This document shows positions 23,909-34,137 of a stretch of DNA of 64,000 bases, piece by piece. Origin of the DNA: Kapaibacterium sp044224925 (GTDB lineage: Bacteria; Bacteroidota; Ignavibacteria; Kapaibacteriales; Kapaibacteriaceae); assembly GCA_044224925.1 (NCBI GenBank), contig JBGAJM010000002.1, forward strand, positions 124,001 to 188,000, in the 5' to 3' direction. Position numbers and translations under genes: made by a program. The notes beneath the pieces are model-generated. The model searched no databases. It worked only from the letters and a program-made list of their open reading frames with translations, and was not told where the DNA came from. The stretch's first letter is position 1. Every line of letters begins with the position of its first letter.

Positions 23909-24418
23909 TCAGTTCTTTGAGAGTTCGTTAACGGAAGAGTCGATGATGCGCTTGTGGTCTTCGCTGTCGAGACGACGGCCAATGAGCTTCTCCGTCGCGT
24001 CGATCACGAGTGACGTCACTTCCTGACGTAGTTCCTTGATCGCATCATCCTTCGAGCGCTCGATCTCGCGTTGCGCTTCCTTGATCTTTTGATTCTTCAC
24101 GGCCTCTGCTTCTTCGGTGGCCAGTCGGATCTGTGCTTCCGCCTGTACCTTGCCGTTCTTCACGATCGTCATCATTTCCTGCTGAGCCGATGTGATCTTC
24201 GCCTTGCTCTCGTTCAACAAGGCCTGCGCCTCGTCGTTGGCAAGACGTGCGTTCGCGATCGCCTCGTTGATGGTGTTCTCACGTGCCTGCAACCCTTCTT
24301 TCAATGGCTTCCAGGCGAACTTCGCAATGATGAAGGCGAAGATCGAGAAGTTGATCAACGTCCAAAAGATCAATCCCGGATTGACTTGGAGAAACGGAGG
24401 CAAGGAGTTCATGTCCAT
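23909..24418 (-). CDS. atpF: F1F0 ATP synthase b subunit
   Basis: A protein of 169 residues. One N-terminal membrane segment (PGLIFWTLINFSIFAFIIAKF) is followed by a long charged coiled coil (NEAIANARLANDEAQALLN, EEAEAVKNQKIKEAQREIE). It ends in the delta-binding region. It forms the peripheral stalk. Only one b-type gene is present, so the stalk is probably a b homodimer. It starts 96 bases after atpE, the largest gap inside the operon. Confidence 0.96.
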   Translation of the reverse strand: MDMNSLPPFLQVNPGLIFWTLINFSIFAFIIAKFAWKPLKEGLQARENTINEAIANARLANDEAQALLNESKAKITSAQQEMMTIVKNGKVQAEAQIRLATEEAEAVKNQKIKEAQREIERSKDDAIKELRQEVTSLVIDATEKLIGRRLDSEDHKRIIDSSVNELSKN

Positions 24419-24514
24419 CGTACTAGCTTGGATCGTTGTTGAGAGTGGTGGTCAGGAAGAACGCGTGCCCCCGAGTTCGAGAGCACGCGATCCTTCGCGG
24501 TCGTTCATTGATTC

Positions 24515-24742
24515 TTACTTGACGGCCAACAGAATACAGATAACGCCGGCGAGCAGTGCAACACCTTCGATAAGTGCAGCACCAATGATCATCGTTGTAC
24601 GGATGTCACCAGCATTCTCAGGTTGACGGCTGCTTGCTTCGAGAGCTGCTGCAGCAAGGCGACCGATACCAGTACCGACGCCGAAAACGGTGATTCCTAC
24701 GCCGAGACCGGCAGAGAGCCATGCAAATGCTTTGGGATCCAT
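24515..24742 (-). CDS. atpE: F1F0 ATP synthase c subunit
   Basis: A protein of 75 residues from the ATG at 24742, chosen because AGAAGGAA precedes it and because a start at 24778 would add a basic tail not found in c subunits. It folds as a helical hairpin: helix 1 with GLGVGITVFGVGTGIGRLA, the polar loop SSRQPENAG, and helix 2 with the ion-binding carboxylate Glu59 in GAALIEGVALL. The residue after the Glu is Gly and helix 1 lacks the Gln of Na+-binding rings, so proton coupling is the likely mode (inference from known signatures). Confidence 0.96.
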   Translation of the reverse strand: MDPKAFAWLSAGLGVGITVFGVGTGIGRLAAAALEASSRQPENAGDIRTTMIIGAALIEGVALLAGVICILLAVK

Positions 24743-24799
24743 GTGGCTATTCCTTCTGAAAAACGAATGAGTGAACAAAAAAAGTAGTTGATTCCGAGG

Positions 24800-25798
24800 T
24801 CAATGTGCGTGTGCGTGATGATCGTCGTTCGCATGGTCACCCAAGGCCAATCCTACGAACACTGCGGTGAGCATCGTGAAGATGTAGGCCTGCAGGAATG
24901 CCACGAGCAGCTCCAACAAGTAGATGAAGACCGAGAAGGCAACGCTGACAGGTACCACCATGAACGACTGGAAGAAGAAGATCAATCCCACGAGCGACAG
25001 CAATACCACGTGTCCGGCCGTCATGTTGGCGAACAAACGAATGGTAAGAGCGAACGGCTTCGTGAACAAGGACACGATCTCGATCGGCACCATGATCGGA
25101 GCGATGTAGAGGGGCGCTCCACCAAGAAGGTGCTTGAACCAATTCCCGACGCCTGCATCCTTCATGGCAATGAAGTTCACAAGGATGAAGGAGGTAAGGG
25201 CCAGACCCGATGTTACCGCCAACGATCCCGTTGCCGCATGGCATCCGGGCATCAATCCAACAAGATTCAGGATCAGGATGAAGAAGAAGAGCGACAGGAA
25301 GTAGGGCATCCATGTCATGGCACGCTTCTTGGTACCAACGTTCGGCACCACCATCTCGTCGCGTACATACGTGACCACAGCCTCGATGACATTGGCCAGT
25401 CCACTCGGTGCCTTGAGAGGATCCTTCTTGACCGTTGCACGCACGACGATCGACAGGACCAACATGATCGCAATGGCAATGAACTCGTACGCAACGAAGT
25501 TCGTGATCGACAGATCGAGGGCAGGATGACCGCCATCGCTCGTGCGCACCGGATGACCTTCATGCAACGTGTACATGCCGGCCTCTTCCATCGTGTGCTC
25601 ATTGGAATACACGTGGATGCCGTTGTCGACCAGAATGATCGGCAGAATCTTGTACGAACCGAAGAAGATGTTCAATTCGTGGTGGTCGCCCAACCCCTTC
25701 AGGAGATGGGTAAAGACCTCGCCACCTTGCGGATTGGCCTCTTCACCATGCGCTTCAGCCGCATGATGTTCGTGAACGTGTGTTGAGTCTTCTTGCAT
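24800..25798 (-). CDS. atpB: F1F0 ATP synthase a subunit
   Basis: A protein of 332 residues. The essential half-channel Arg lies in FALTIRLFANMTAGH, followed by the last helices (FSVFIYLLELLVAFLQAYIF). It is longer than E. coli AtpB because of an N-terminal soluble part of about 95 residues, which includes a His-rich start (HVHEHHAAEAH). The C-terminus is also His-rich (DHANDDHHAHAH). Similar extensions occur in Chlorobiota and Bacteroidota. It starts ten bases after atpI. Confidence 0.96.
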   Translation of the reverse strand: MQEDSTHVHEHHAAEAHGEEANPQGGEVFTHLLKGLGDHHELNIFFGSYKILPIILVDNGIHVYSNEHTMEEAGMYTLHEGHPVRTSDGGHPALDLSITNFVAYEFIAIAIMLVLSIVVRATVKKDPLKAPSGLANVIEAVVTYVRDEMVVPNVGTKKRAMTWMPYFLSLFFFILILNLVGLMPGCHAATGSLAVTSGLALTSFILVNFIAMKDAGVGNWFKHLLGGAPLYIAPIMVPIEIVSLFTKPFALTIRLFANMTAGHVVLLSLVGLIFFFQSFMVVPVSVAFSVFIYLLELLVAFLQAYIFTMLTAVFVGLALGDHANDDHHAHAH

Positions 25799-25808
25799 TG
25801 AGTTCTCG

Positions 25809-26180
25809 TCAGATCATGAAGTAGGCCGGTTCACCGACCCACTTTTTTTTTAATAATTCGGTCACCGGTCTTCGAACTTGACGTTTGCTCTCTTCGTAGG
25901 ATCGATGAAAAAAAAAGATCTCTCCCAGGATCATCACGAACATCGAGATGGCGAACGTGAGCGCGAAACCAAGCTGATGAAGTCGAACGACACTCAGGAA
26001 ATACCATGCGGCGACGATCACGAGGAGCGACCGTACACCGAGACTTCCAAAGATGATGGAGAGGAAGGTGTTCAAGGACTTTCCAAATGCCCGCTTGGCA
26101 ATGAGATAGCCGGCCAAGGAATTGAGAATGCTCAATACCATTGCCGTTATCACACCTACCCATAGACCTTTGCTGTCCAA
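25809..26180 (-). CDS. AtpI-like small membrane protein of the ATP synthase operon
   Basis: A protein of 123 residues with four hydrophobic segments (LWVGVITAMVLSILNSLAGYL, then FGSLGVRSLLVIVAAWYFL, then FALTFAISMFVMILGEIFFF) and a basic C-terminal tail. Position between atpZ and atpB and general form match AtpI-like proteins that assist c-ring assembly. The gene holds two 9-base homopolymers: T9 on the minus strand at 25916-25908 (coding FFF in GEIFFFHRS) and A9 at 25851-25843 (coding KKK near the end). Slippage at either would change the C-terminus. Confidence 0.75.
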   Translation of the reverse strand: MDSKGLWVGVITAMVLSILNSLAGYLIAKRAFGKSLNTFLSIIFGSLGVRSLLVIVAAWYFLSVVRLHQLGFALTFAISMFVMILGEIFFFHRSYEESKRQVRRPVTELLKKKWVGEPAYFMI

Positions 26181-26192
26181 TCCGATCTCCTG

Positions 26193-26438
26193 TTAACGTA
26201 CGTCGTCTCCATTGCCATCGTCCATTGGCTTCTTCAGCAACTGCTGGATCATCCGAAGGAATTGCGTTAGTCCAAGTGCCGAACCGAGCAACAGTCCGAC
26301 GATCAATCCCCATGGCGTGCTTTGCCACGTGGAGTCGATCCACCACCCTACCCCTCCCAGGACCAGAATGGTTGTTGCCATCTGTGCGCCTAGGTTCAAA
26401 TAGGGTGCCAGCTGGCGCATTATGGACGAAGATCCCAT
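26193..26438 (-). CDS. atpZ: AtpZ/AtpI family protein, first gene of the ATP synthase operon
   Basis: A protein of 81 residues with two membrane segments (LGAQMATTILVLGGVGWWID and PWGLIVGLLLGSALGLTQFL) and a short charged tail. GGVGWWID followed by PWGLIVG is the AtpZ-type pattern. These proteins precede the F-ATPase genes in many bacteria and are thought to help with assembly or ion supply. The ATG at 26438 is the first in frame; a second Met (26420, MRQLAPYL) is a possible alternative start. It overlaps nothing and lies 12 bases before atpI. Confidence 0.8.
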   Translation of the reverse strand: MGSSSIMRQLAPYLNLGAQMATTILVLGGVGWWIDSTWQSTPWGLIVGLLLGSALGLTQFLRMIQQLLKKPMDDGNGDDVR

Positions 26439-26446
26439 GAGCCAGT

Positions 26447-26454
26447 CAAATGTA
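26447..26454 (-). promoter_or_regulatory. Possible -7 element of the ATP synthase operon
   Basis: TACATTTG on the minus strand is an exact match to the Bacteroidota -7 consensus TAnnTTTG. It lies eight bases before the ATG of atpZ, so transcription would start almost at the start codon (a leaderless or very short leader). No clear TTTG lies 19-21 bases further upstream, which weakens the case. Confidence 0.3.
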
Positions 26455-26462
26455 AAACGCGC

Positions 26463-26500
26463 GCAAAATTAGCCCCGTAGGGCCGAACTGCCAAACGGGG
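26463..26500 (-). terminator. Possible intrinsic terminator after the gene at 26527
   Basis: On the minus strand CCCCGT (26500-26495) pairs with ACGGGG (26478-26473) and is followed by a short T-rich stretch ending TAATTTTG. It lies 27 bases past the stop of the gene at 26527-27876 and upstream of atpZ. It would separate the two transcription units. Confidence 0.45.
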
Positions 26501-26526
26501 AGAGGAAGAGTTGGTGCGGAATCAGG

Positions 26527-27876
26527 CTAAAAACCGAGTTCTTGGAGATAATTCATCACGGCATCGGTGAAGATGTTGTCGGTTTGGCCGTACCAAAGCC
26601 CGTCCGGGATGAATCGAATGGCCCCGTAGGTGGCGGGGTTGAGGACGTCGATCGGACTCGTGGCGATCCGGGTGGTCTCTTCGGGGCGGAATTCGTTGTC
26701 CACGTCGTACATGGCCAGCGTACAGCCCAGCTCCGTGAGCTGTTTCTCGTCGATCGGGGCCCGGTCGTAGCCTAGGAGGTTGAAGGGGATGCGGACCTTG
26801 ATGACGTAGCCGTCACTGCGGAGCGACGTGAGCACGCGTAGCTTCTGAATGGCCGCCTCCTGCTCCGGATCGAGGTCGTCGGTGGTCTTGACCTTGACAC
26901 TCGGCCGAATGTCCTCGAAATCGCCGATCTTGATCGAAAACGCGAACAGTCCGGAATCGCTCGTGGTGCGGAACTCGGGCTTTCTGCGGGACATGCCGGT
27001 GATGAACCGCGAATTGTTGTCCTCGGGAGGGGTGACGTCGAGCCAGATATCGAACCGGTCTGCCGTACATGTGTCGCACCAGCCGGTGATGACGTTGCTG
27101 TCTCGCACATTGATGAGGTAGTACAGGTATTCGTCGTCGTAGACGGCCTTGGCCGTGAACGAGCCGTCGGTCGGTCCGGTCCAGTAGAACGCACCCTCGT
27201 CCACGTGCTCGGTCGTATTCACGTTCACATCGGCCACATAACCGGCAAAGACCTGTCGGCCCCGCGAATAACACGGCAACGTGAGGTAGTCGGCAGAGAA
27301 CTCCATCTCCCCCTTGGGCGAAATGTAGCGCTCGCGGGACTCGAGCGAGTGGTAGTTGCGATAGCCTTCGTGACCGAATTGCTCGAGCTTATCGCTCACG
27401 AACTCGTCAAGGAGGGCCAGAGAGCCGTCCCGGAACTGGTATCCCTTGATGGTCCACGACTCAGAACGACGCTTTTGGGTGACGTAGCAGGCGTTGTTCT
27501 TGATCACCACACCGATCTCCAAGGGAAGGTCGACGTAGGCAAGGGGCAACTTGGCGATGTTGGTCAGGTAGCCTTCGTTGTCGATGAAGAGATAGACCGT
27601 CATCTCCTGCTTGCGCGTGCCCAAGGTCTGCACGGACATGGCCACGTCGTAGTAGGAATCGCCGGAGAGATCCCCTACATCCCAGCCCCAGATCCGGTAT
27701 TGCGCTCCTTGCGGAAGCGCATTCTTCACATCGTCCAAGAGTTCATCTGCAAAATACGGCTCGAGCTTCCGCTTGAAATCCGTCCATTCCATTCCGCTTT
27801 GCGCATGCAGCGAGGCACCGGCCAGGCAACCAATGGCAAGAAGGAAGGCGAAGGAGAGATGGCGGAAGGGATACAT
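26527..27876 (-). CDS. Secreted protein with a CBM9/DOMON-like C-terminal domain
   Basis: A protein of about 449 residues from the ATG at 27876; a GTG at 27882 overlapping the kinase stop is an alternative. It has a signal peptide (LSFAFLLAIGCLAGASLHAQ). The middle contains VGDLSGDSYYDVAM, similar to FG-GAP/VCBS calcium loops. The C-terminal 200 or so residues have YDDEYLYYLINVRDSNV, CDTCTADRFDIWLDVTPPED and a late segment VIKVRIPFNLLGYDRAPID, the pattern of the carbohydrate-binding family 9-like sandwich often found in exported proteins of Bacteroidota. No catalytic motif is seen and there is no clear sorting tail. It follows the kinase gene with at most two bases between them. Confidence 0.75.
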   Translation of the reverse strand: MYPFRHLSFAFLLAIGCLAGASLHAQSGMEWTDFKRKLEPYFADELLDDVKNALPQGAQYRIWGWDVGDLSGDSYYDVAMSVQTLGTRKQEMTVYLFIDNEGYLTNIAKLPLAYVDLPLEIGVVIKNNACYVTQKRRSESWTIKGYQFRDGSLALLDEFVSDKLEQFGHEGYRNYHSLESRERYISPKGEMEFSADYLTLPCYSRGRQVFAGYVADVNVNTTEHVDEGAFYWTGPTDGSFTAKAVYDDEYLYYLINVRDSNVITGWCDTCTADRFDIWLDVTPPEDNNSRFITGMSRRKPEFRTTSDSGLFAFSIKIGDFEDIRPSVKVKTTDDLDPEQEAAIQKLRVLTSLRSDGYVIKVRIPFNLLGYDRAPIDEKQLTELGCTLAMYDVDNEFRPEETTRIATSPIDVLNPATYGAIRFIPDGLWYGQTDNIFTDAVMNYLQELGF

Positions 27877-27878
27877 GA

Positions 27879-28880
27879 TCACCGTGCAGTGGAGGCCGAA
27901 TTGAGGATCTGATCACGAACATCGATATGGCTTGTTTTGAGGCGTGCACCGAATTGTGCCACAACCTGCGCAGATGCATACGATGCCAACCGGCCTGCAT
28001 GTTCCGGATGATAGCGATGCAAAGCGCCGTACAGGAAGGCACCGGCGAACATGTCACCGGCTCCGGTGGCATCAACAGGCTGGATCCGATAGGCGGGAAT
28101 GTTCACAGAATGGCCATTCCATGCGATCAACGACCCCTCGGCCCCCTTGGTCACCACAACATTGCGATGCCTGGAGGTGAGCGATGCGAACGCAGAGTCG
28201 GCCGTTTCCTCTTGCGACAGTGCACAGGCCTCGCGCTCGTTGCAGAACACAAGCGAGGCATGCTTGAGCACGGAACGCAACCGATCACCGAACACGTCGA
28301 CGATGAAGCCATCGCTACAGCTCACGGCAATGTGCCGACCGTGCTTGTTCGCATAGAAGGCGGCCATGTCGGCTGCTTCAGCGCCATTGTCGTCGGTGAG
28401 CTTATATCCCTCGATGTAGATCCACTCCGACCGTTTGATGAGCTCCTCGCTGATGTTCGCGCGCTCGAACTCCACGTTCACACCGAGGGTGGTGTTCAAC
28501 GTTCGCTCACTGTCCGGCGTGATCAACACGAGACAGGTTCCCGTTGGTGCACCATGCACAAGCGACGCTTCGAGGTGAATGTTCAGGTCTTTGAACTCCT
28601 GCGCATAGAACTCGCCAAGGTGGTCGTTCCCGAGAAGGGAACAATAGGAAGCGCTTCCGCCGAACTGGGCGAAGGCAATGATGGTGTTCGCAGCCGACCC
28701 ACCGCTTGAGCGGTGCAATGTGCGATTTCCGAGGGTGGAGAGCATCGATGCCTGTGTTGTCGGATCGGTAAGGGTCATACTGCCCTTTTCCACTCCAAAT
28801 GCCTGGAGTTCTTCTTCCGTCACTTGCGCTTCGATGTCGACGAGGGCATTGCCGATGCCCGTAAGGAGGATGGTGTTCAC
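27879..28880 (-). CDS. PfkB family sugar/nucleoside kinase (adenosine kinase-like)
   Basis: A protein of 333 residues from a GTG at 28880 (no ATG nearby fits). It carries the two PfkB signatures: GGSAANTIIAFAQFGG and DATGAGDMFAGAFLYG, the latter with the catalytic Asp. Overall order and the N-terminal GIGNALVDIEAQV resemble the bacterial adenosine kinase group. The substrate could also be a sugar such as ribose or fructose phosphate, so the name is kept general. It starts 14 bases after the stop of the outer-membrane gene at 28895. Confidence 0.88.
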   Translation of the reverse strand: MNTILLTGIGNALVDIEAQVTEEELQAFGVEKGSMTLTDPTTQASMLSTLGNRTLHRSSGGSAANTIIAFAQFGGSASYCSLLGNDHLGEFYAQEFKDLNIHLEASLVHGAPTGTCLVLITPDSERTLNTTLGVNVEFERANISEELIKRSEWIYIEGYKLTDDNGAEAADMAAFYANKHGRHIAVSCSDGFIVDVFGDRLRSVLKHASLVFCNEREACALSQEETADSAFASLTSRHRNVVVTKGAEGSLIAWNGHSVNIPAYRIQPVDATGAGDMFAGAFLYGALHRYHPEHAGRLASYASAQVVAQFGARLKTSHIDVRDQILNSASTAR

Positions 28881-28894
28881 ACGACAAATTTACG

Positions 28895-29704
28895 TTAAAG
28901 GCGGTACAGGAAGGCGAAGGAGATCACCATTGCGTTGGAGGTGTATGGGATCGGCGCCTCGTTCGCATCCACGGGGACCTTGGTCGAGATCCCCAGATCG
29001 TATTCCAAACTTGGCACGAACTCCACATTTCCGAATCGAAATGGGAGAGCGATGCCCATGAGCAGGCCGATCCGCTGTGTCACGTAGTGATCGATCGTCA
29101 CGGAGTTCTCCGGAAGGACCTGCACCCGTTCCCCCTTCACGATCTGTCGGTGCGGGACGGTATCGCGTTTCGTCTCGCGGATGGTCTCGGAGACCTTGTC
29201 GCCCATTCGGAGACCGTAGCTGAGTCCGGCCTGGATCCTGATGGGGATCTCCAGGAACTCATGCGCCACAAGGAACTGGGCATCGATGCGCGAGATGGTG
29301 TGCTCCACCGTATGCTGCGATGTGATCACAATGTCGTTCGGAGTGCCGATCACCGTGTCGTCGTGTACGTGTACAAGGTCGGACGCCGAGGCCGTGAGCC
29401 AGCTCACGAAGCGTGCGCGCAAGGATGTTACCGAGGATGTGCTGTGGTCGATGTCGTACGCGACCTCGATCCCGGGAGCGGCGACGAACATGGTAGTGGC
29501 CAGGGTGTGCGAGTCCCCCTCATGGTCCACAGCGCCGACCACGTCGGAACTGACCGTGTACATCGATGTGCCGAGATAGGCACCAACACTCACTCTGCCG
29601 GGTGGTGCCATGTAGTAGGACTGCGACCGTGCGACGCCGACCATGGTCAGCATGCAGGTCAGCACGTGCAACACGAGCATACGCCCGCTCGCCAACGATC
29701 GCAT
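28895..29704 (-). CDS. Outer-membrane beta-barrel protein, PorT-like fold
   Basis: A protein of 269 residues from the ATG at 29704; a GTG at 29710 overlaps the ddl stop and is an alternative. A signal peptide (MLVLHVLTCMLTMVGVARSQ) is followed by alternating strands such as GRVSVGAYLGTSMYTV, RIQAGLSYGLRMGDKV and FRFGNVEFVPSLEYDLGIS. It ends in an aromatic/hydrophobic strand FAFLYRL, as expected for BAM-inserted barrels. No specific family is recognised. Confidence 0.75.
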   Translation of the reverse strand: MRSLASGRMLVLHVLTCMLTMVGVARSQSYYMAPPGRVSVGAYLGTSMYTVSSDVVGAVDHEGDSHTLATTMFVAAPGIEVAYDIDHSTSSVTSLRARFVSWLTASASDLVHVHDDTVIGTPNDIVITSQHTVEHTISRIDAQFLVAHEFLEIPIRIQAGLSYGLRMGDKVSETIRETKRDTVPHRQIVKGERVQVLPENSVTIDHYVTQRIGLLMGIALPFRFGNVEFVPSLEYDLGISTKVPVDANEAPIPYTSNAMVISFAFLYRL

Positions 29705-29706
29705 GC

Positions 29707-30726
29707 TCACGATTCCAACGAAAGTCGAATGATCTCTTCAAGCAGATCGCCAAACTCGATCCCGGCCTGACGTGCCGCCATCGGCACCAGACTTGTCTCC
29801 GTGCATCCCGGTAGGGTGTTCACTTCAAGACAGTAGGGCATGTTCTCTTCATTCAGTCGGAAATCGACACGACTGTAGGCACGACATCCCAGAATGCCAT
29901 GTGCGGCAACGGCAAGATTCTGAACGTGATGCTGCACCTCTTCACTGAGCGCCGCCGGACATTCATAGTCGGTGCGTCCCTTCGTGTACTTGTTCGCATA
30001 GTCGTAATAGCCATCATGCGGAATGATCTCAATGATCGGCAGCGCCTCGCCACCGAGTACTGGCACCGTAAGTTCACGACCACCAATGTAGCGCTCGATC
30101 AAGGCCAACTTGGAGAACTGACCAGCCGTAAGCACGGCCTCCCGCAAGGACTCGACCGTTGGTCGATCCAAGATGGTCATTCCCACCGTCGACCCCTGAT
30201 CGTTGGGTTTCACGACCAACGGACCGTTGATCTCCTGCAATACTTCCATCAACAAGGTCTCGTTGTCGGCATCCTTCGGATCCACGGTGACCCAATGCGC
30301 AGAAGGAATGCCCGCCATTGCGAACAACAACTTCGACATCGCCTTGTCCATGGCGATCGCACTCGCAAGCATACCACTCCCCGTGTACGGAATGCCGCGA
30401 AGGTCCAGCAACGACTGCACGTAGCCGTCTTCACCGTACCGACCATGGAGACCGATGAAGACGATGTCGACATTGTCGAACAACGGACCCTGGATGCACT
30501 CCACGAGCTTTCGCGGCTCGAACGATGCCAACTCCTCTGCCGTCACTTCGCGTGCCGTAGCGGCCCGCAGATCATCGTCCGTCAACACACCGTTCGCTCC
30601 AAGCGAAGGGTCCACTGCCACAACGGTATGTCCGCGCTCACGCAATGCGAACGTGAACGCGCGCCCACTCAACAACGAGATGTTCCGTTCGGGCGAGATC
30701 CCTCCGAGGAGGACAACAATTTTCAT
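29707..30726 (-). CDS. ddl: D-alanine--D-alanine ligase
   Basis: A protein of 339 residues with the ATP-grasp fold. The N-terminal GGISPERNISLLSG fits the Ddl entry motif, GLHGRYGEDGYVQ and YTGSGMLASAIAMDK follow, then the ATP-binding VVKPNDQGSTVGM and the C-terminal metal site EVNTLPGCTETS. It makes the D-Ala-D-Ala dipeptide for peptidoglycan. It starts three bases after the stop of the uracil-DNA glycosylase gene. Confidence 0.97.
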   Translation of the reverse strand: MKIVVLLGGISPERNISLLSGRAFTFALRERGHTVVAVDPSLGANGVLTDDDLRAATAREVTAEELASFEPRKLVECIQGPLFDNVDIVFIGLHGRYGEDGYVQSLLDLRGIPYTGSGMLASAIAMDKAMSKLLFAMAGIPSAHWVTVDPKDADNETLLMEVLQEINGPLVVKPNDQGSTVGMTILDRPTVESLREAVLTAGQFSKLALIERYIGGRELTVPVLGGEALPIIEIIPHDGYYDYANKYTKGRTDYECPAALSEEVQHHVQNLAVAAHGILGCRAYSRVDFRLNEENMPYCLEVNTLPGCTETSLVPMAARQAGIEFGDLLEEIIRLSLES

Positions 30727-30729
30727 GAT

Positions 30730-31473
30730 CTAGACTCCATCATAGAGCTTGCGCAAGTGTTGAACATCTTCCCATGCATACTTCTTCCATTCCGGATTAC
30801 GGAGGAGGGCGGCAGGGTGGTAGGTGACCATCATGTGAATGCCATGATAGTTGTGGATGCGACCACGCAAGGCCGACATTGATTCTTTGTTCTTCAAGAG
30901 GGTGTTCGCGGCCGTCAGACCCAAGGCAAGAATGTATCGGGGCCGTACCAACTCGATCTGCTTCAACAAGTAAGGCTCGCACTCATCTGTTTCTGCGGCC
31001 AACGGCTTACGATTGTTCGGTGGACGACACTTGAGGATGTTGCAGATGTAGACCTCGTCGCGCGTGAAGTTGATCGCCTCGAGGATCTTCGTGAGCAGCT
31101 GACCGGCTCTTCCTACGAAGGGCAAGCCCTGCTCGTCCTCATCTGCACCGGGCGCTTCTCCCACGATCATGAGGTCTGCGTTCTCGTTCCCGCTTCCGAA
31201 CACGAAGTTGGTGCGCGTGGCACCGAGTGGACATTGCAGACACGAAGAGATCGTTGCATTGAGCTCGGTCATCGTGACGGCCTTCTTCCAATTCGCCATG
31301 TCCTCTCCCATCTTCGGTGTTGCCGGTTCGTGCACGATCACCGCAGGTGGTGCGGTTGGCTCCGTCAGCGAGATCGCCTCAACATCCACGCCGGGCTCCA
31401 CATACACGGTAGAACCGTGCAGCTGCTGTTGCTGTGCGAGATATCGTAGAACGTCGGTGCTGAGCTGTGACAT
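30730..31473 (-). CDS. Family 4 uracil-DNA glycosylase (4Fe-4S type)
   Basis: A protein of 247 residues from the ATG at 31473. A longer frame from 31527 is rejected because it would run through the hairpin and T-tract at 31484-31513. The catalytic region is GEAPGADEDEQGLPFVGRAG, the family 4/5 pattern. Cysteines for the iron-sulfur cluster lie in CLQCPLG, in CNILKCRPPNN and in TDECEPYLL. The C-terminal MVTYHPAALLRNPEWK completes the DNA-binding site. The N-terminal 80 residues (LRYLAQQQQLHGSTV) are outside the core fold and look flexible. It removes uracil from DNA for base excision repair. Confidence 0.9.
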   Translation of the reverse strand: MSQLSTDVLRYLAQQQQLHGSTVYVEPGVDVEAISLTEPTAPPAVIVHEPATPKMGEDMANWKKAVTMTELNATISSCLQCPLGATRTNFVFGSGNENADLMIVGEAPGADEDEQGLPFVGRAGQLLTKILEAINFTRDEVYICNILKCRPPNNRKPLAAETDECEPYLLKQIELVRPRYILALGLTAANTLLKNKESMSALRGRIHNYHGIHMMVTYHPAALLRNPEWKKYAWEDVQHLRKLYDGV

Positions 31474-31483
31474 AGATAGGCGC

Positions 31484-31513
31484 AAAATACAAAGGCCCCG
31501 CGATGCAGGGCCT
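31484..31513 (-). terminator. Intrinsic terminator downstream of clpC
   Basis: On the minus strand AGGCCC and GGGCCT form a stem (31513-31493) with a 9-base loop, directly followed by the T-rich TTTGTATTTT (31492-31484). It lies 27 bases after the clpC stop and ends just before the ATG of the glycosylase gene, so it separates the two units and supports the short start of the latter. Confidence 0.7.
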
Positions 31514-31539
31514 CTGTTGAGTTTCATGAGGTGGAAGGA

Positions 31540-34047
<2,508 letters not shown>

Positions 34048-34137
34048 GGCGTCTTCCAAGGAGAATGGTGGTTACGTCTTTGTAGACGTATCAACGTCCG
34101 TTCTGTTACTTCCGGTCAAATTAACCGCAAGTGCGCA

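Noticed and set aside
21605..25786. Plus-strand frames opposite atpA and atpB (21605-22540, 24788-25786)
   Set aside because: Antisense to conserved ATP synthase genes; no ribosome site or recognisable motif.
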